This document shows positions 37,001-48,794 of a stretch of DNA of 64,000 nt, in pieces. The stretch lies in contig CDMY01000246.1 in NCBI GenBank assembly GCA_001179505.1, positions 82,060 through 146,059 of the forward strand, given 5' to 3'. This DNA is from Vitrella brassicaformis. Its lineage: Eukaryota; Sar; Vitrellaceae. Position 1 is the stretch's first letter. Every line of letters begins with the position of its first letter. The translations under genes and the position numbers were made by a program. The notes under the pieces were generated by a model. It saw only the letters and a list, made by a program, of their open reading frames with translations, did no database searches and had not been told where the DNA came from.

Positions 37001-40000
37001 AGTTGTCGGTCTTGTCGCGGAACCGACGCAGCACACTGACGAGAAGACACACACATAGACACAGACAGGGAGTGTCTGTGTCTGTGTGTGGATGTGGCTA
37101 TGTGTTGTGTTGTGTCGTGTTGCATACCGGTTGGACTGCTCGACGAAGGGCCCCCTGACGTACATCTTGAGTGGCGTGACGTCGACGTGCAGGATGCGCA
37201 TGCAGTGCTCGGGGTAGTCCATGAGGGTGTGGACCAGGCCCAGTTGCCGCTGACCACGGGCCGCGATCCTCTCAAACTCTGAGAACCCGAAACACCACAC
37301 ACAGACAAAGACAAGAGAGAGAGAGATGCAATACGCGCGTTGGTCTGTTTGTGGTGGCAGCCAGCAGACCTACTACCTTGTTTCGGGTTCATGATGGGCT
37401 GGCCGATCTTCTCCATCGCCTGGTACAACACACAGACACACTCCATCCTCCCCTCCCTCCCATTTGTGCGTTGGGCGGTGGTGTGCCGACCGTCAGACAG
37501 TAGATTTTGACCATGGGGTCGAGCTGGGCGGCCAGCAGGCAGTCGTTCACGAACGATGGGTCAAGCTGACCACACAATGAATGGCCACAGAAGGGATCGC
37601 ATCCATCCATCCATCCATTCCCCTCTCTCTTGAACACCGACCCACCGCATTGGAGCCCTGCAGCAGCCCTGCATGTATGACGCGCACAAACACAACAAAC
37701 ACCAGACAATGATTGGTACAGGAGTCGGTGCGTGACGAATTGGTGCTCACCCACCGTTTGTGACCAGCACTTGGTATGAGGCGAAGAGCAGGAAGCCGTG
37801 CTCCCCACTCGTCAGCAGCTCCATCGACACACTACAAATCATCAACACACCACACCACAAACCCAACACACGTGTGTGTGGAGACGTGGCCGCCGAGCCG
37901 TTTACTTGTCGTCCAGGCCACCGACCGGTCAATGCCCGTGAAGATGTCGTTGACGGATGGGATCTGCAGAGGGGGTGCGTCGGGCGGGAGGTCCTCCTGC
38001 TCGGCCCGCGGCAGAAAGGTGGGCCTGTCCTGGTGCAAGTGGACGTAGCGGATGTCCTCGTACGGACACGACGCAATCCCACCAGACCTGCAGGTGGGGT
38101 GGTGAATGAGGGAACCGTGCGTGTCGTGTCGTGTCGTGCTGTGTTGGGTGCGGTCGGTGTGGTGTGGTGTGGTCGGTGCGGTGTATATGGCCGAGCGCAA
38201 CTACCCGTTGTCGCTAGTGGGCAGCAGCCCTGCCTTCATGAGCGACGGTGCGATGTTCTGCTCGAAATGGGCCTGCAGCCATCCATCAAACACACACCGC
38301 ACCAAGCATGTATGGATGCGTCTGTGTGTGTGTGGGGGGGTGTCAGGCGGGGTCTTCGTCTTACGTGTCGCTTGGGACAGACCACCGTGATGCACCACGA
38401 GGCCTCCAGGGCCTGACAAACACACACATTGCTGTGTGAGTCAAGGACCACAGGACTTTCTGTCTCCTTTTGCCCTGCCCACCGTGACGTCCTTGGTGCA
38501 GGGGTGGACCGTGACGCCGTCGCCCCACTTGCCACCTTTGCCCTTGCCCTTGCCCTTGCCGGCCGCTGGGTGGGCGTCGTCGCCCCAATCGCTCCCCCAC
38601 ACGCCGTCGTCGGGTCGGCCGCTCGGCCGTGAGGACGACGAAGAAGACGCCCCCATGTTGCCTCGGGGCTTCTTCGGGCCGCGTGTCTGGTCGAACCCAC
38701 CCTACACACACGAACAGAGAGACAGTACGGGGCGTGTGTGGGAGTGTGGGAGGGTCTGTATGTGTGTTGTACCGGTGGCTGGTAGCCGTCGTGTCCTGTG
38801 GTGGTGGTGGTGGATATGATCCAGGGGTCGGTCATGCGGCTGAAGTCGACCCGGTTGTTGGGGCTCTCATCGGGGCGGTCCGACTCGTCCGGGCTGAGGT
38901 GGCGGAAGCCGTCGCCGACGTCACGATAGGACAACTGCACCGATCGCACCAATGGATAGAGGGACGGACACACGCACACAAGAGGTGTGTGGTGTGGCGT
39001 GGTGCGTGTGTGCGGGGTGGTACCTACCCTGGGTGCTCTCGAGAAGAGGATGACCAGGTGGATGTCGTCATCTTGGTCGGGGGCACTGGCAGGGACCAGG
39101 AGCACACGCAGCTGGACATGCTTGAAGGGCCACTCGAGCCGGTAGCACCGGTAGTCCTTGCTGACCACACATACACAGGGAAGGAAGAGGATCACAGCAC
39201 CATCCATCCATCCACTCATCCGGCGAGGATGTGTGTGTGCTGTGTCTGTGTGTCTCTGTGTCTGTGTGTCTGTGTGTCATGCTCACGTGAATGTTATCCG
39301 CAGCATCCTCTGGGTGAGGAGGAAGAGGCAGCCGACCACGCCACGCGTCAAGGCGTCACAGTCCTCCTCATAGTCGTGCTGCACTAAGAGCGAATTCTGC
39401 ACGCACACACACACACACACACACATGGACGGCCAGCTGGACGGACGGATGAATGGATGGTTGGACAGCTGGACGGTGGTGTGCTTACGGCTTTCCGCAA
39501 TTGTTTCAGCTCCTTGTACGTCTCTATAAGTTTTTCCTTGACCTGCGCACACACACCACACACCAGCCCACCAACTGCCCCCCTGCTACGACACACGCCC
39601 GCAGGTACTCAGTTGTCACTCAGTCACTGACCATGTTGCCGAAGTACAGCCGCGTGCCGAAGAGCGCCGTGGTCCGGTGGGAAGGCTTGGATGCGTCCAG
39701 GTCGACCGACAGCATGGCCTGCAGCGGGCCCTCACGCTGGTGGGTCTCCTGGCAGGCGTGCTCTGCCCTGTCACGGCTGTAATACCGGATGACCGCCACG
39801 CCATCGCCCGACATCCAGATCCTGGCAGGCACCAAAAAAGCGTTCCAACTTCCCCTCCCTCTCTGCTCTGCGTGTGTGCGTGTGTGCGTGTGTGCGTGTG
39901 CGTCATCCAAGAGAGTACTCACTCATCGACGAGTCCATGGTTCTCATAGGTCTGCCGCAACTCCCATGCCGTCGTCCGTGGGTTCAGCCCTTTGACCACC

Positions 40001-40314
40001 AACGTGCCGGAAGACTGCTCGAGGCCCTGCACACGTCAACAGGCAGCCAAGGGGCAGACAGAATATGGATGGAAATTGCCCTTCTCTCAGATCACAAATC
40101 AGTGTCGGTGTGCTCACCCACCTCATGCTCCTTGCGCCAGCTCGTCTGACAGGCTCTGCATGGGCCGCCCTTGACCAGAAACACAGATCCTGCATGACAC
40201 AGAGACGTCATGGTCCATGGCGCGCACACACACACACAGACGGGCATGAGGAGCATCCCATCCCGTAGGTGAGATCTCACCGTCGATGTCGGCGTACTCA
40301 TGGTCCGCTGCCAT
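28011..40314 (-). CDS. Eukaryotic (RDR/QDE-1 type) RNA-dependent RNA polymerase, with large insertion and Arg/Asp-rich tail
   Basis: Starts at 40314 (first exon 40281-40314, MAADHEYADID); many short exons run to the stop at 28011, well over 2,500 residues. Order: GPCRACQTSW with a CxxC; an RRM-like fold (GTLVVKGLNPRTTAWELRQ, VAVIRYYSRDRAEHAC); polymerase core with LRVAFV (about 37000), YAARQGQCFSATRQAIRI (about 36360), DGCGYCDRSVAKEVA (about 36150), FNGVKGMIVLDPSFR (about 35980); and the catalytic SGSDLDG-DQYHVIWD, split by an intron (34811-34831 and 34728-34752). All three DxDGD aspartates are kept. Cellular RDRs copy single-stranded RNA to amplify silencing. After SISVCGEIYREMLYLADTVD comes about 700 aa of unrecognised sequence (roughly 34025-31210). 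The RDR C-terminal helices then resume: VVHLMQQYGIAEE, LLTGCITHVHG, SFPWVFFGDSLKVLKQRY. The last long exons add about 700 aa rich in RD/RE/RS dipeptides. Internal exon borders are approximate. Confidence 0.85.
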
Positions 40315-40847
40315 GATTCAATCAACCACAGAAGAGAACCAACATCTACTCATCAGTTCGACTACGGGGCAGCACGATGCAGTGACGGCTAGCTGAGGAG
40401 GCCCGTGTGCTGGCGTGCTTCTCTTCGGCTCACGAGAAAAACCCAAAAGCAGACGCGATCGCAGTTCAGTCGAGCTCGCAAATGCGATCTCAAAACCTCC
40501 AGGCTTTTTTTCGCGCCAGAGCTTCCAACGACGCACGAGATGATGATGCACAACAGCGAGAACACAGGTTCGTGGCGTGACGAGACGTGGTGACCCGCTG
40601 TCTGGCAAGATGGTCAAGTAGCCGCTCCCAAGCAGTGGGGGTGGCGGACAGCCGCAGCAGGGCGTGGAGATTTGTTCCCACGTCGCCGTCGAGAAGACAA
40701 CGGCGTCAAGACACGTCATTCGGCGTTTCCGACTGCCAGCGGATCTGTGAGTGGTGGTGGTAACTGAGAGAGGCCACGTTGCCGTCCGTGTGCAGCACCC
40801 AGCGTCCCTCCCTCCCTCCCCTCCCTCCCCCCTGTGCGATATCCCGC
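40315..40847. promoter_or_regulatory. Divergent 5' region, RNA polymerase / EYA phosphatase
   Basis: 533 bp without a supported exon. AGCTCGCAAAT is at 40473-40483, followed by a run of seven T and CGCG around 40505-40515. The repeated CTCCC tract at 40807-40830 is just before the EYA start. Confidence 0.35.
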
Positions 40848-41607
40848 ATGTCGATGGGCCTGAGCTTCTCGTCAGGGGAGGCCACAGGCGCCCACCTCGA
40901 GCAGCCAGCCGTCGGCCGAGTGACAGACGACATCCTCCCCTCCCCGCCTAACCACCTGACCAAGAACCACTCGACCCGCCCCCCGCTGTCCAACCATCGC
41001 AAGCACCAGCACCTGCCCACCACACACGCGACCACCAACAACAACCACCGGCTGCTGCACACGTCGTCACGGTCACGCTCGAGGGCCATCCAGAACCGCC
41101 CTCTACCCCCGTCGCGGCCTCTGCGTGCTCTGTCTGGCGAGATGTGCAACGGCGTGGGCGGTTCGTCGTGCTCGTCGGTGGGCGACGGGGTGTGTGAGGA
41201 TGAGGAGCCGATATATTTCCTGTGGGACCTGGACGAGACTTTGATAACCTTCCAGTGTTTGCTGGCGGAGCAGCCGACGCTGAGGGAAAAATACGGCATC
41301 GAGACCAACGCGGGCGCCATTAGGGGCAAAATTAACGCGGTGAGGACCACTCAAGCAACATGTGCACGGCACGGCACACGGAAAGGCACTGAATGGCCCC
41401 TCTCCTCTCTCTCTGTCTGTCTGTCTGTCTGTGTGGTGTCAGTATACGTTGAGTGAGTGTATTTTGAGCATAGCGGAACGTTACATGGGTCTGAGTGAGA
41501 TCGAGCGGCTCGACCTCGTCCCGACAACCTGCCTGGAGTTCAGGGTGCGTTTGCACGCAACACACAGCCGGCCAATCGACACACACACAGCATAACATGA
41601 AATCGCG

Positions 41608-41638
<31 letters not shown>

Positions 41639-43769
41639 CAGGCGTATGAGGAGGACGGTGGCACATCCGGTGGTGAGGAGCGGTTCAATCAGTTCATATC
41701 ACCCCCGCCCTGCCCCAAACTCGCATCACTCACAGAGCAAAACAAAAAGTAAGCAGAAGCGGGCAGATGCACTACACGGGATGGGATGTACCACACATGG
41801 CACATGTCCGTCCGTCTCTCCGTCCGTGTGTCTGTGTTGTGTGTCTGTGCCCATGAGCAGGCAGCTCGCGCGGCTCTTCAAGGAGATCCGTCGCGTCTAC
41901 AGCGCCTACCCCAACGAGGTAAACCTGCCGGTCTTCCACCAGCTGCTGCCCGACAGGCAGCACTACCTCATGGAGAAACACCTCAAGCAGACCACCAGTG
42001 CCATCCCACCCATACCCCCCTCGCCCACACCCAACACCCCCACCAACACCGGCAACGGCAGTGGCAAGGGCAATCCTGCCGCCAGCAGCCCCACCACCCG
42101 CCCAATCCAGCCGTCCATCCGGCTGCCCAACGGGCTCATTCCTGCGGTGTCTTCCTCCCGGCTGATGACCAAACTCGCGCCCAAGGTCGCGGCGGACGGC
42201 CCTGCAGTGCAGCACGAGAGCGAGGACGAGGAGATGGAGCCGGTGGATGCGTCTGTGGTCGATGGGGACGGCTGTGACGGCGACGGCTGTGACGGTGATG
42301 GGTGCTGCGAGGGGGATGGGTGCGAGGAGGGGGAGGCCAGCCGTGTGCCGAGGGAGCGGGGCCCCTCGCCGCCCCTCGACCTCGATGCAGCCACGGGGCG
42401 GTCGGTCAAGCGGCGGCCGTCCCTTCCCGACTCCCAGATCAAGAAGAGGCGCGTCGACGGCGACAAGATGATGGCCATCATGCCGGCCTCCCACGTCGTC
42501 GACCCCGATGACGGCTGGGAGGACCCTTTCGCCCACACCCTCTCCCATGATGGGTGGATCCACCAGGACGCTGAGTGTGTTGACGGTGACGATGACGTCG
42601 AGGACGAGGGCGGCCCCAGCACCCCCGACGGCCCCGTCCCCCGCCTCAAGACAGACGTCTTCACCCCCCAGCACCGGCAGAAGGGCGCCGACTGCCCCCA
42701 GCGGCTGGCGACCGACTGCTCGATGGCTGACAACGGCACATCAGACGACAACCGGAGTTCCGAAGATGGGGCCGGTGATGCGATGGATGACGGCGGGATG
42801 AATCGGGTGCGGCTGCGTGCGGCCATGAGGGCGCTGGGTGTGGGTGGGAAGGTGGTGTTGGGGGAGGAGCAGGGTGCGACGGCGCTGCTGGCGTCGCCCA
42901 AGGGTGCCGATTTTCTTGAGAGGTGCACGACCAACGACCTCATGACGCTCATTCGCGCGGGGGACCTGACAGACGTCAAACTGCTCGTCGACTGGTGAGC
43001 AACGCCCCGCACACCCGTCAGATGTTGTCTCTCATGTGGTGTGGTGTTGTGCTGTGTCTGTCTCTCAGGATCAACACGGTGTCCCGCGGCTGGATGGACA
43101 ACGCCCGTCGCGTGCTGACGACACTGACACGGCACTGCAAGGCCCCCGTGCGACACTACATCGTGTCGGCGGGCCAGCTGCTGCCCACGGTTGTGAAGCT
43201 GTGTCTGTTCGGCCTCAAGGACCACTTCCCGATCGAGCACGTCTACTCGTCGGCGGCCTACGGCAAGAAGGAGTGCTTCGAGCGCATCCTGGCCGACATC
43301 GTGCGCGAGCACAACCACCGGCGGCAGACCAAGGAGCGCCGGGGCGACAGCAGCGGGCGGTCGTGTGGCGGCGGCGGGGGCGCAAGTGTCGACTCCGCAT
43401 CCTCCGGACACAGCGACGTGAGTGAAACACAAACAGACAGACACGTCGAGCAGAGAGCGCCATGATTGTCATCCCTTGTCCTGTGCCTGCCTGTGTGTGT
43501 TGGTGCGTCAGGTGTTGAATGTTCGTGTGTGCGCGATTGGTGACGGTATTGAGGAGAGGGAGGCCGCTCACACTCTTGGAATCGACTTCTATGCGGTAAG
43601 GCAGCACGCCAGCTGCCCAACGACCGATCTGCAGACACCTCACACCTTCATGTGTGCTGTGTTGTGTTGTGTTGTGTGTCAGGTTGAGGGATGGCAGGAC
43701 CTCTACACCGTGCTGCGCGACTTCACCGGCCTCGAGCAAGCGGACCATGAACAAGACAGACCAGGGTAG
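40848..43769 (+). CDS. EYA: Eyes-absent (EYA) family HAD phosphatase
   Basis: Seven phase-consistent exons (40848-41339, 41443-41544, 41642-41748, 41861-42994, 43069-43417, 43512-43595, 43683-43769) give 784 aa. The HAD nucleophile motif is YFLWDLDETLITF (Asp 127 and Asp 129). The C-terminal half reads GWMDNARRVLTTLTRHCK, IVSAGQLLPTVVKLCLFGLK, FPIEHVYSSAAYGKKECFER and VRVCAIGDGIEEREAAHTLG. These are the conserved motifs II-IV of EYA Asp-based protein tyrosine phosphatases. An N-terminal segment of about 115 residues is basic and low complexity. Between motif I and the rest is an unusually long, largely disordered acidic insertion (about 42000-42900, with DGDGCDGDGCDGDGC-type repeats and PSPTPNTPTNT). 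Upstream of ATG 40848 the frame stays open but contains no other ATG. Confidence 0.9.
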
Positions 43770-45706
43770 ACAGACGAGCCTCGCCCGCCCCCTGGCCCCT
43801 CCCTCTGCCCCTTCTCGTAGATCGGTGTTCCGTGATCATTATTATCATTATCATTGTTATAACCTCTTTGCTCGATCGTCGACCCTTCCATCCATCCATC
43901 CATCCAGTCTTTAGGCACTAGAACGTCCACACTACTACTTGCGTATTCGAGTGTCACAGATCAACTGTCTGTCCGGCTGTCAGTTCTGCATGAGAAGTGA
44001 AATATCATGTGTGTGGGAGGGGGGGGGAGGGGGCCCTGGGGGCTAAGAGAGGTACTTACAGAGGGATGGGTGGCTTGGGTAAAGGTGAAGGCGTACATGC
44101 GAGCGTGTCCTGTGCTCTGACGGATGCAATGGACGGGCATGCTGCTGCTCTCTGTGTCTGTGTGCCTGTGGGTGTGTTGGCGGGCCGGTGGGTGGGGTGC
44201 TCCTTGATTGGTTTGTTGTTGCTTCGATGGAATGGATGATACGCACATCCGCCCTGCTTGCCCACCGACCGACCCATCTATCCATGCACTCATCCATCGC
44301 ACACACGAAGGGACTCATTTGTTTGTCTACTAATCATCGCGTCGCGTGCACTGAGTGTGGTTTTCTTACAGGGAAGCGGGAGGGAGAGGGAGGGGGAGGG
44401 GTACATGTGTTGTTGAAAGAATGGCGGGATGGCTGTCATTGCCTGAACAGCTCACCTCACCCACCCAGCCACCCACCGTCGAATGTATGTGTCGATTTTG
44501 GCACGGCCCGGCCCGTCCCGTCTCACCGCACTACGCTACACCACACCACACACACACGGGGTAGGGAGGGAGAAAGAAATACAGGCGTGTTTTCCTAGGG
44601 TGGGTGGGGGTGCTGATAAGGTACACTACTGACTGATAAGGTCAGGTACGTCACGTCACAACTACAGAAGTGGCTGTTTCCGTCGGTCTGTCTACTCATC
44701 ACGTGTCACGCGTCAATCGACTGACTGAAGTACTTGGTTTGCACTAGTCGACTTGGGGGTACTTACGCAAAAACCGCGTGTGTGAACGAACGAGTGTGTG
44801 GTGCAGGTACAGGGCAGACAGACAGACAGGCAGGGACCAGGGCGTCCATCCATCCATCCATCCATCCATCCACTCATTCACTCAAGTGCGTGTGTAAAAT
44901 AAAAGTTGGTGGTGGAAACGGTGGGTGTTTGTCCGTGGGGGCGGGGCGGGGGGAGTGGCAGCACTGCGGGCCACACACTGATTTTTGGTTCTTTGCAAAG
45001 CAAGTACTGTTTTGAACTGCCGTGCCGGTGGTGTGGTGTCCACCTTGGCCTTCGCATAGGTGCCCTGCTCTGTTTTTGCCTGCAGAGCGGCGGTGACGAT
45101 GTGCTGGCCGAGTAAGGACTCCGCTCCAACTCCCCTCCACACCCACACACGCCATTGACTACATGTCCGTTGCAAGGGAGAATGTGACAGTGACACCACA
45201 CCACACACACGGCACACCACACCGACCGCACCACCGCATGCACTCGACTGACTCACCTCACCGCACACCTCGGACTTGTTTGTTCTGTGGCTGACGAACG
45301 GGGGATAAGCTGGGCGGCTGGCGTGCGGCTAAGTTACCCTGTTGTCTTGCTACGCGCTGTGCTGTGTTGGGTGTTCCATCTAGTGCACTCCCTGCACTGT
45401 GGTCCATCTAAAGGGGCGGGCGTTGATGCTGGGTTTAGGTGGTCGTGTGGGTGGGAGGCCGCGCGTGGCGGTGCTGCATGGCATATGCGGGGGTGTGTGG
45501 ACCAGTTTTGCACCTTCCATGGTACTATCGCTCAAACATCGTTAGTGCGTTCGGGAAGAAGTCGCAAAACGAGTGCAGATTCCAGCTTGCAGTTGAGCCG
45601 CAGCCCCGTGGGCGTGGCCACATGGAGGAAGGAGCACTAACCCACCGACGTGTAACCCAGTCCGGAGCCAGGTAGAAGGATTGTCGACTCATTCCGATGC
45701 AGAGGC
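43770..45706. other. About 1.9 kb without a supported gene
   Basis: Only short non-overlapping frames with no recognisable motif are present. The region is rich in simple repeats, including the tetranucleotide run at 44845-44872 and G/A-rich patches near 44010-44040 and 44380-44400. Non-coding RNAs or long UTRs cannot be judged from sequence alone. Confidence 0.5.
44845..44872. repeat. (CATC)n microsatellite, seven units
   Basis: An uninterrupted period-4 run TCCA/CATC. The same tetranucleotide recurs through introns and intergenic DNA of the window (for example 1693-1721, 21053-21074, 43888-43907, 60716-60738). Confidence 0.85.
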
Positions 45707-45980
45707 GATTGCTGCCGCCTTTGCTGGTTGCCCTTTGGCTGGCTTTACACCGCCAGCACGCCTGATGGACGTCAATCAGGTGAGTGCATGACGCGGGAGG
45801 GCTCCGGAAGGCTCCCAAGGCAGGGCACAGGGCGACACACGAGCACAGCAGAGAGAATGCAGGCAGAGAAAGCCGCCTTCGCCATGCTTTTGACCACTCT
45901 GCTCATGTGTTTTGTGATGGTCGCAGGCCTCTCTGCTGCCGTTCGTTGCGGATTGTGCTTAGCTGCATAAGAGCGGCGCC
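45707..45980 (+). promoter_or_regulatory. Copy D promoter with a relic first exon
   Basis: The 20-mer shared with copy C lies at 45707-45726. ATG at 45765 opens MDVNQ with a good donor at 45780, exactly like copy C exon 1. The next acceptor leads into LLPFVADCA and then a TAG near 45958, where copy C reads FVANARS. The old first exon therefore seems non-functional, and a second ATG at 45981 (MNVAQ, with its own donor) is the likely start of copy D. Confidence 0.5.
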
Positions 45981-48794
45981 ATGAACGTAGCTCAGGTGAG
46001 TGGCGGCCTGACGGGCAGGAGAGGCCTGCATCTCCCATTGAATGACGTGTGTTTCATTCTCTGTGCTGTGTGTGTGGTGTTCAGTTGAAGCGGCAGGCGG
46101 CGGGTGTAAAGGAGAGCCTCGAGAAGCTGCTGCAGCTCCACTCACAGGTCAGGTGTGATGTGATGTGATGTGATTGCACCTGACCGGCCCGACGTCACAC
46201 ATTCGTGCCTTTCTTCGTCGCTGGTGTGCATCAGGTTGGTGCTCATCTATCGCAGATCAAGCAGCTGGACCCTGCCACTCACCCTCTTGAGGTACACACC
46301 CACACCCTGGACCAGGCAGCAGGTCGAGGCACTTCACTAGATGGTGTGTGCTGCTCCCTCTGCTGCCTGCTTGTCGTAGGCGTCGTCACCTGAGTCGCTG
46401 CAGATGCTCGTGCAGCTGTCCCTCGCCGCCGCCCATGTCAACAGTGCCGTCACTCAGCTGTCGTGTGCTGAGTCGGGTCTCTCGGGAGCCGTTGATGCGC
46501 TGACGGCCACAGCCATTCCACCACAAGCCAGTAGCTCGGCAGCTGAAGGGACCGATCAACAGCCACAGGTACAGATCATGCAACGCACAGAGTCAGTAGA
46601 GAGGATTGTGTCCATGCCCCCCCATGTGTTGGTCGCAGACTCGGCGCCCATCGTATCGTTTGATCCATCGAAGCGGCAACCCTCCCCCGGTCCACAACCA
46701 AAGACCTGTAAGGGCCACGCACAGCAATGAGTGCGATGTAATCAGCCCATGGCGTGTTGTTGTCCTGTTGATTGTCACTTCAGGCCCGTCGTCGGCTGTC
46801 GCGTGATGAGTTGGCCAATGTGTTTGGCCACCTGCAGCCCTGGGAGCTGACGCGCTACCGCCGGCGTCTCGGCACGCCCCTCTTCCATCAGTCGGCCGCC
46901 AACTACACCCACCTGGTCATCGACTGTGAGGACGACACGGCGCGGCGCATGTGGGAGACCATGCCGCTGGCCGTGGCGCACAGATGGGGCAAGAGCGCGA
47001 CCAACGTGCGAGAGATCAAGCACCGCCACCCCAAGTGGCATGACGAATGGTATTGCGGCACCTGGGTGGCCCTCGTGGAAGGTCATGCCATCGGGCGGGA
47101 GGCCATAGCAGAGAAGAAGAGACGGGAGAGGAAAAGAGGGGATGGCACAGCTGACGCTGTGGCGATGCGAGATGGTGACGACCCCAGATCGGCTGACGAT
47201 GGCACATTGGAGGTGCTGTCATTCGAGCAGGTCAAGCTCGACAACAGCATTGACATCTCCTACCCTCCCCCCTCATCTGATCTGCCGCCCATCCCCACCG
47301 CCCCCGTCCACCTGCCCGCACTCAAGACGGTCCGCAACATAGCCAACGAGTGCCTGCTGGCGCGTGTGGGCCGCCAGTGGCGCACACCTGCCGTGAAGAC
47401 GCTGATCATCAGGGACAGTTGGGCGGCTAGTGGTCTAAGGGCATGGGTGGCCAACTGTGAGGCCGTTGAAGTGCTGGACCCCGCCATTTTGGACGCCAGC
47501 GATGCGGTGTATGTGCCGAGTGCGCTGCCCGCTGACGGGAAGTCGTTGGCGGCGCTTCGCACACTGCGCGGCGTCGAGATGAATGGCAGCAGCCCCGCCG
47601 GCTTCGACAGGCTGCGTGAGGTGCTGGTGGCGAGGGGCGTCAGCCGGTCCATCCGCGAGCTCGAGATCGGCATGGGGTGGATGCCGAGCACTGACGAGAC
47701 TGTGGAGCGGTGCCAGAGCGTCGCACGGCTCATGTAAGGACACAACAGAGAGAGAGAGAGAGAGGGAGAGAGGGACAGAGAGAGAGGGGGGGGGCTGCAG
47801 AGAGACAGTGCAATTCATTCCTGTGCTTTGCCTTTGATCAGTGACGCCATTGCTCATCCCGAGGCAGTGCAGAAGGGCGTCTTCGCACTCAGCAACGACG
47901 GCACGTGTGGACAGATCGACCCAGAGCTCCTCTCGCGCAGCAGCACCGGCCCCGCCGCCGCCCAGAAGCTCATTCGCGACTTCGCCAAGAGAGCCGGCAC
48001 GGCGACCTACAGCGGAGAGGACGAGGCCCATCCTGCAGCCATCACTGACGACACATTCCCCGCCGCCCACACACTACGGCTGCTGGGTGATGCCCTCGAC
48101 GATGAGGCCAAGATGGAGCGGGCGGTCGAGATCGCCTCGCACATGCCCAGCCTGTCGTGCGTCAAGATAGGAGACCACCAGGAGCTGGATGCACCTGCTA
48201 CTGAGGTGTGGCGTTTCCTCGAGCGGCTGCAGGCGGCGCTGGTCAGTAGGGGCAAGGAGAGGAGCCTTTCGGTGGAGATGTATCTGTCACCGAGTGCATT
48301 TGTGGAGCCCGTGCACACTGAACGGAGTCCCTGTCTGTGGGGGCGGGGCAGCAACGACAACTTGCCGCCGGTGGAGGAAGTGACGATCACCGTGCTCGGT
48401 GAGGGGGTGGGGGCGCAGGGGACAACCAGTAGCCATGGCATCTGTGTGTGTTCATTCACTGTAGGCGGTGTACAGGATGACCACTATGAAACCTTTTACA
48501 GTAACGTGATGGCCACGATCACGTCCTTCACGGACGAGCTCAAGGTAGCGCAACACCATACAGCACACAGACACAGCTGTCCAAGGATGTGTGGCTACGC
48601 CATTCGCCCTCTTGGGTGAACGATAGGGTCACAAGAAGACCTGTGTGGAGTTGCTCAATTGTCACCTGCGCACCGACTTCCAGCGGCGCTTCATGGCGCA
48701 GCAGGCCGGCCTCAGCCTCCTCAGCGGCGGGCCCTATAAGCTCAGCCTCGATGTCTGCGGGCTGTGTGTCGAGCGCCGCAATGCCGCCACATAG
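45981..48794 (+). CDS. Family copy D: F-box-like repeat-family protein, intact reference copy
   Basis: Nine exons (45981-45995, 46085-46147, 46235-46291, 46380-46568, 46639-46707, 46784-47733, 47842-48398, 48465-48544, 48627-48794) join in phase to 715 aa with no lesion. Residues 1-131 are helical (LKRQAAGVKESLEKLLQLHS, VGAHLSQIKQLDP, LQMLVQLSLAAAHVNSAVTQ) and end RRPSYRLIHRSGNPPPV. Residues 132-180 (ARRRLSRDELANVFGHLQ, PWELTRYRR) look F-box-like, followed by LVIDCEDDTARRMW and RWGKSATNVREIKHRHP. A charged linker leads to a leucine-patterned segment (VHLPALKTVRNIANECLLAR, RTPAVKTLIIRD, LAALRTLRGVEM, DRLREVLVARGVSRSIRELE). The C-terminal part contains PAAITDDTFPAAHTLRLLGD, ALDDEAKMERAVEIASHMPS and a terminal SGGPYKLSLDVCGLCVER. 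No known enzyme motif is visible. An F-box/LRR-type substrate adaptor is one possibility. Confidence 0.8.

Noticed and set aside
41963-43444. Long minus-strand open frame (about 490 codons) opposite the EYA gene
   Set aside because: The plus strand encodes phase-consistent EYA exons with catalytic motifs. The antisense frame crosses those exons and an intron and has no recognisable domain.
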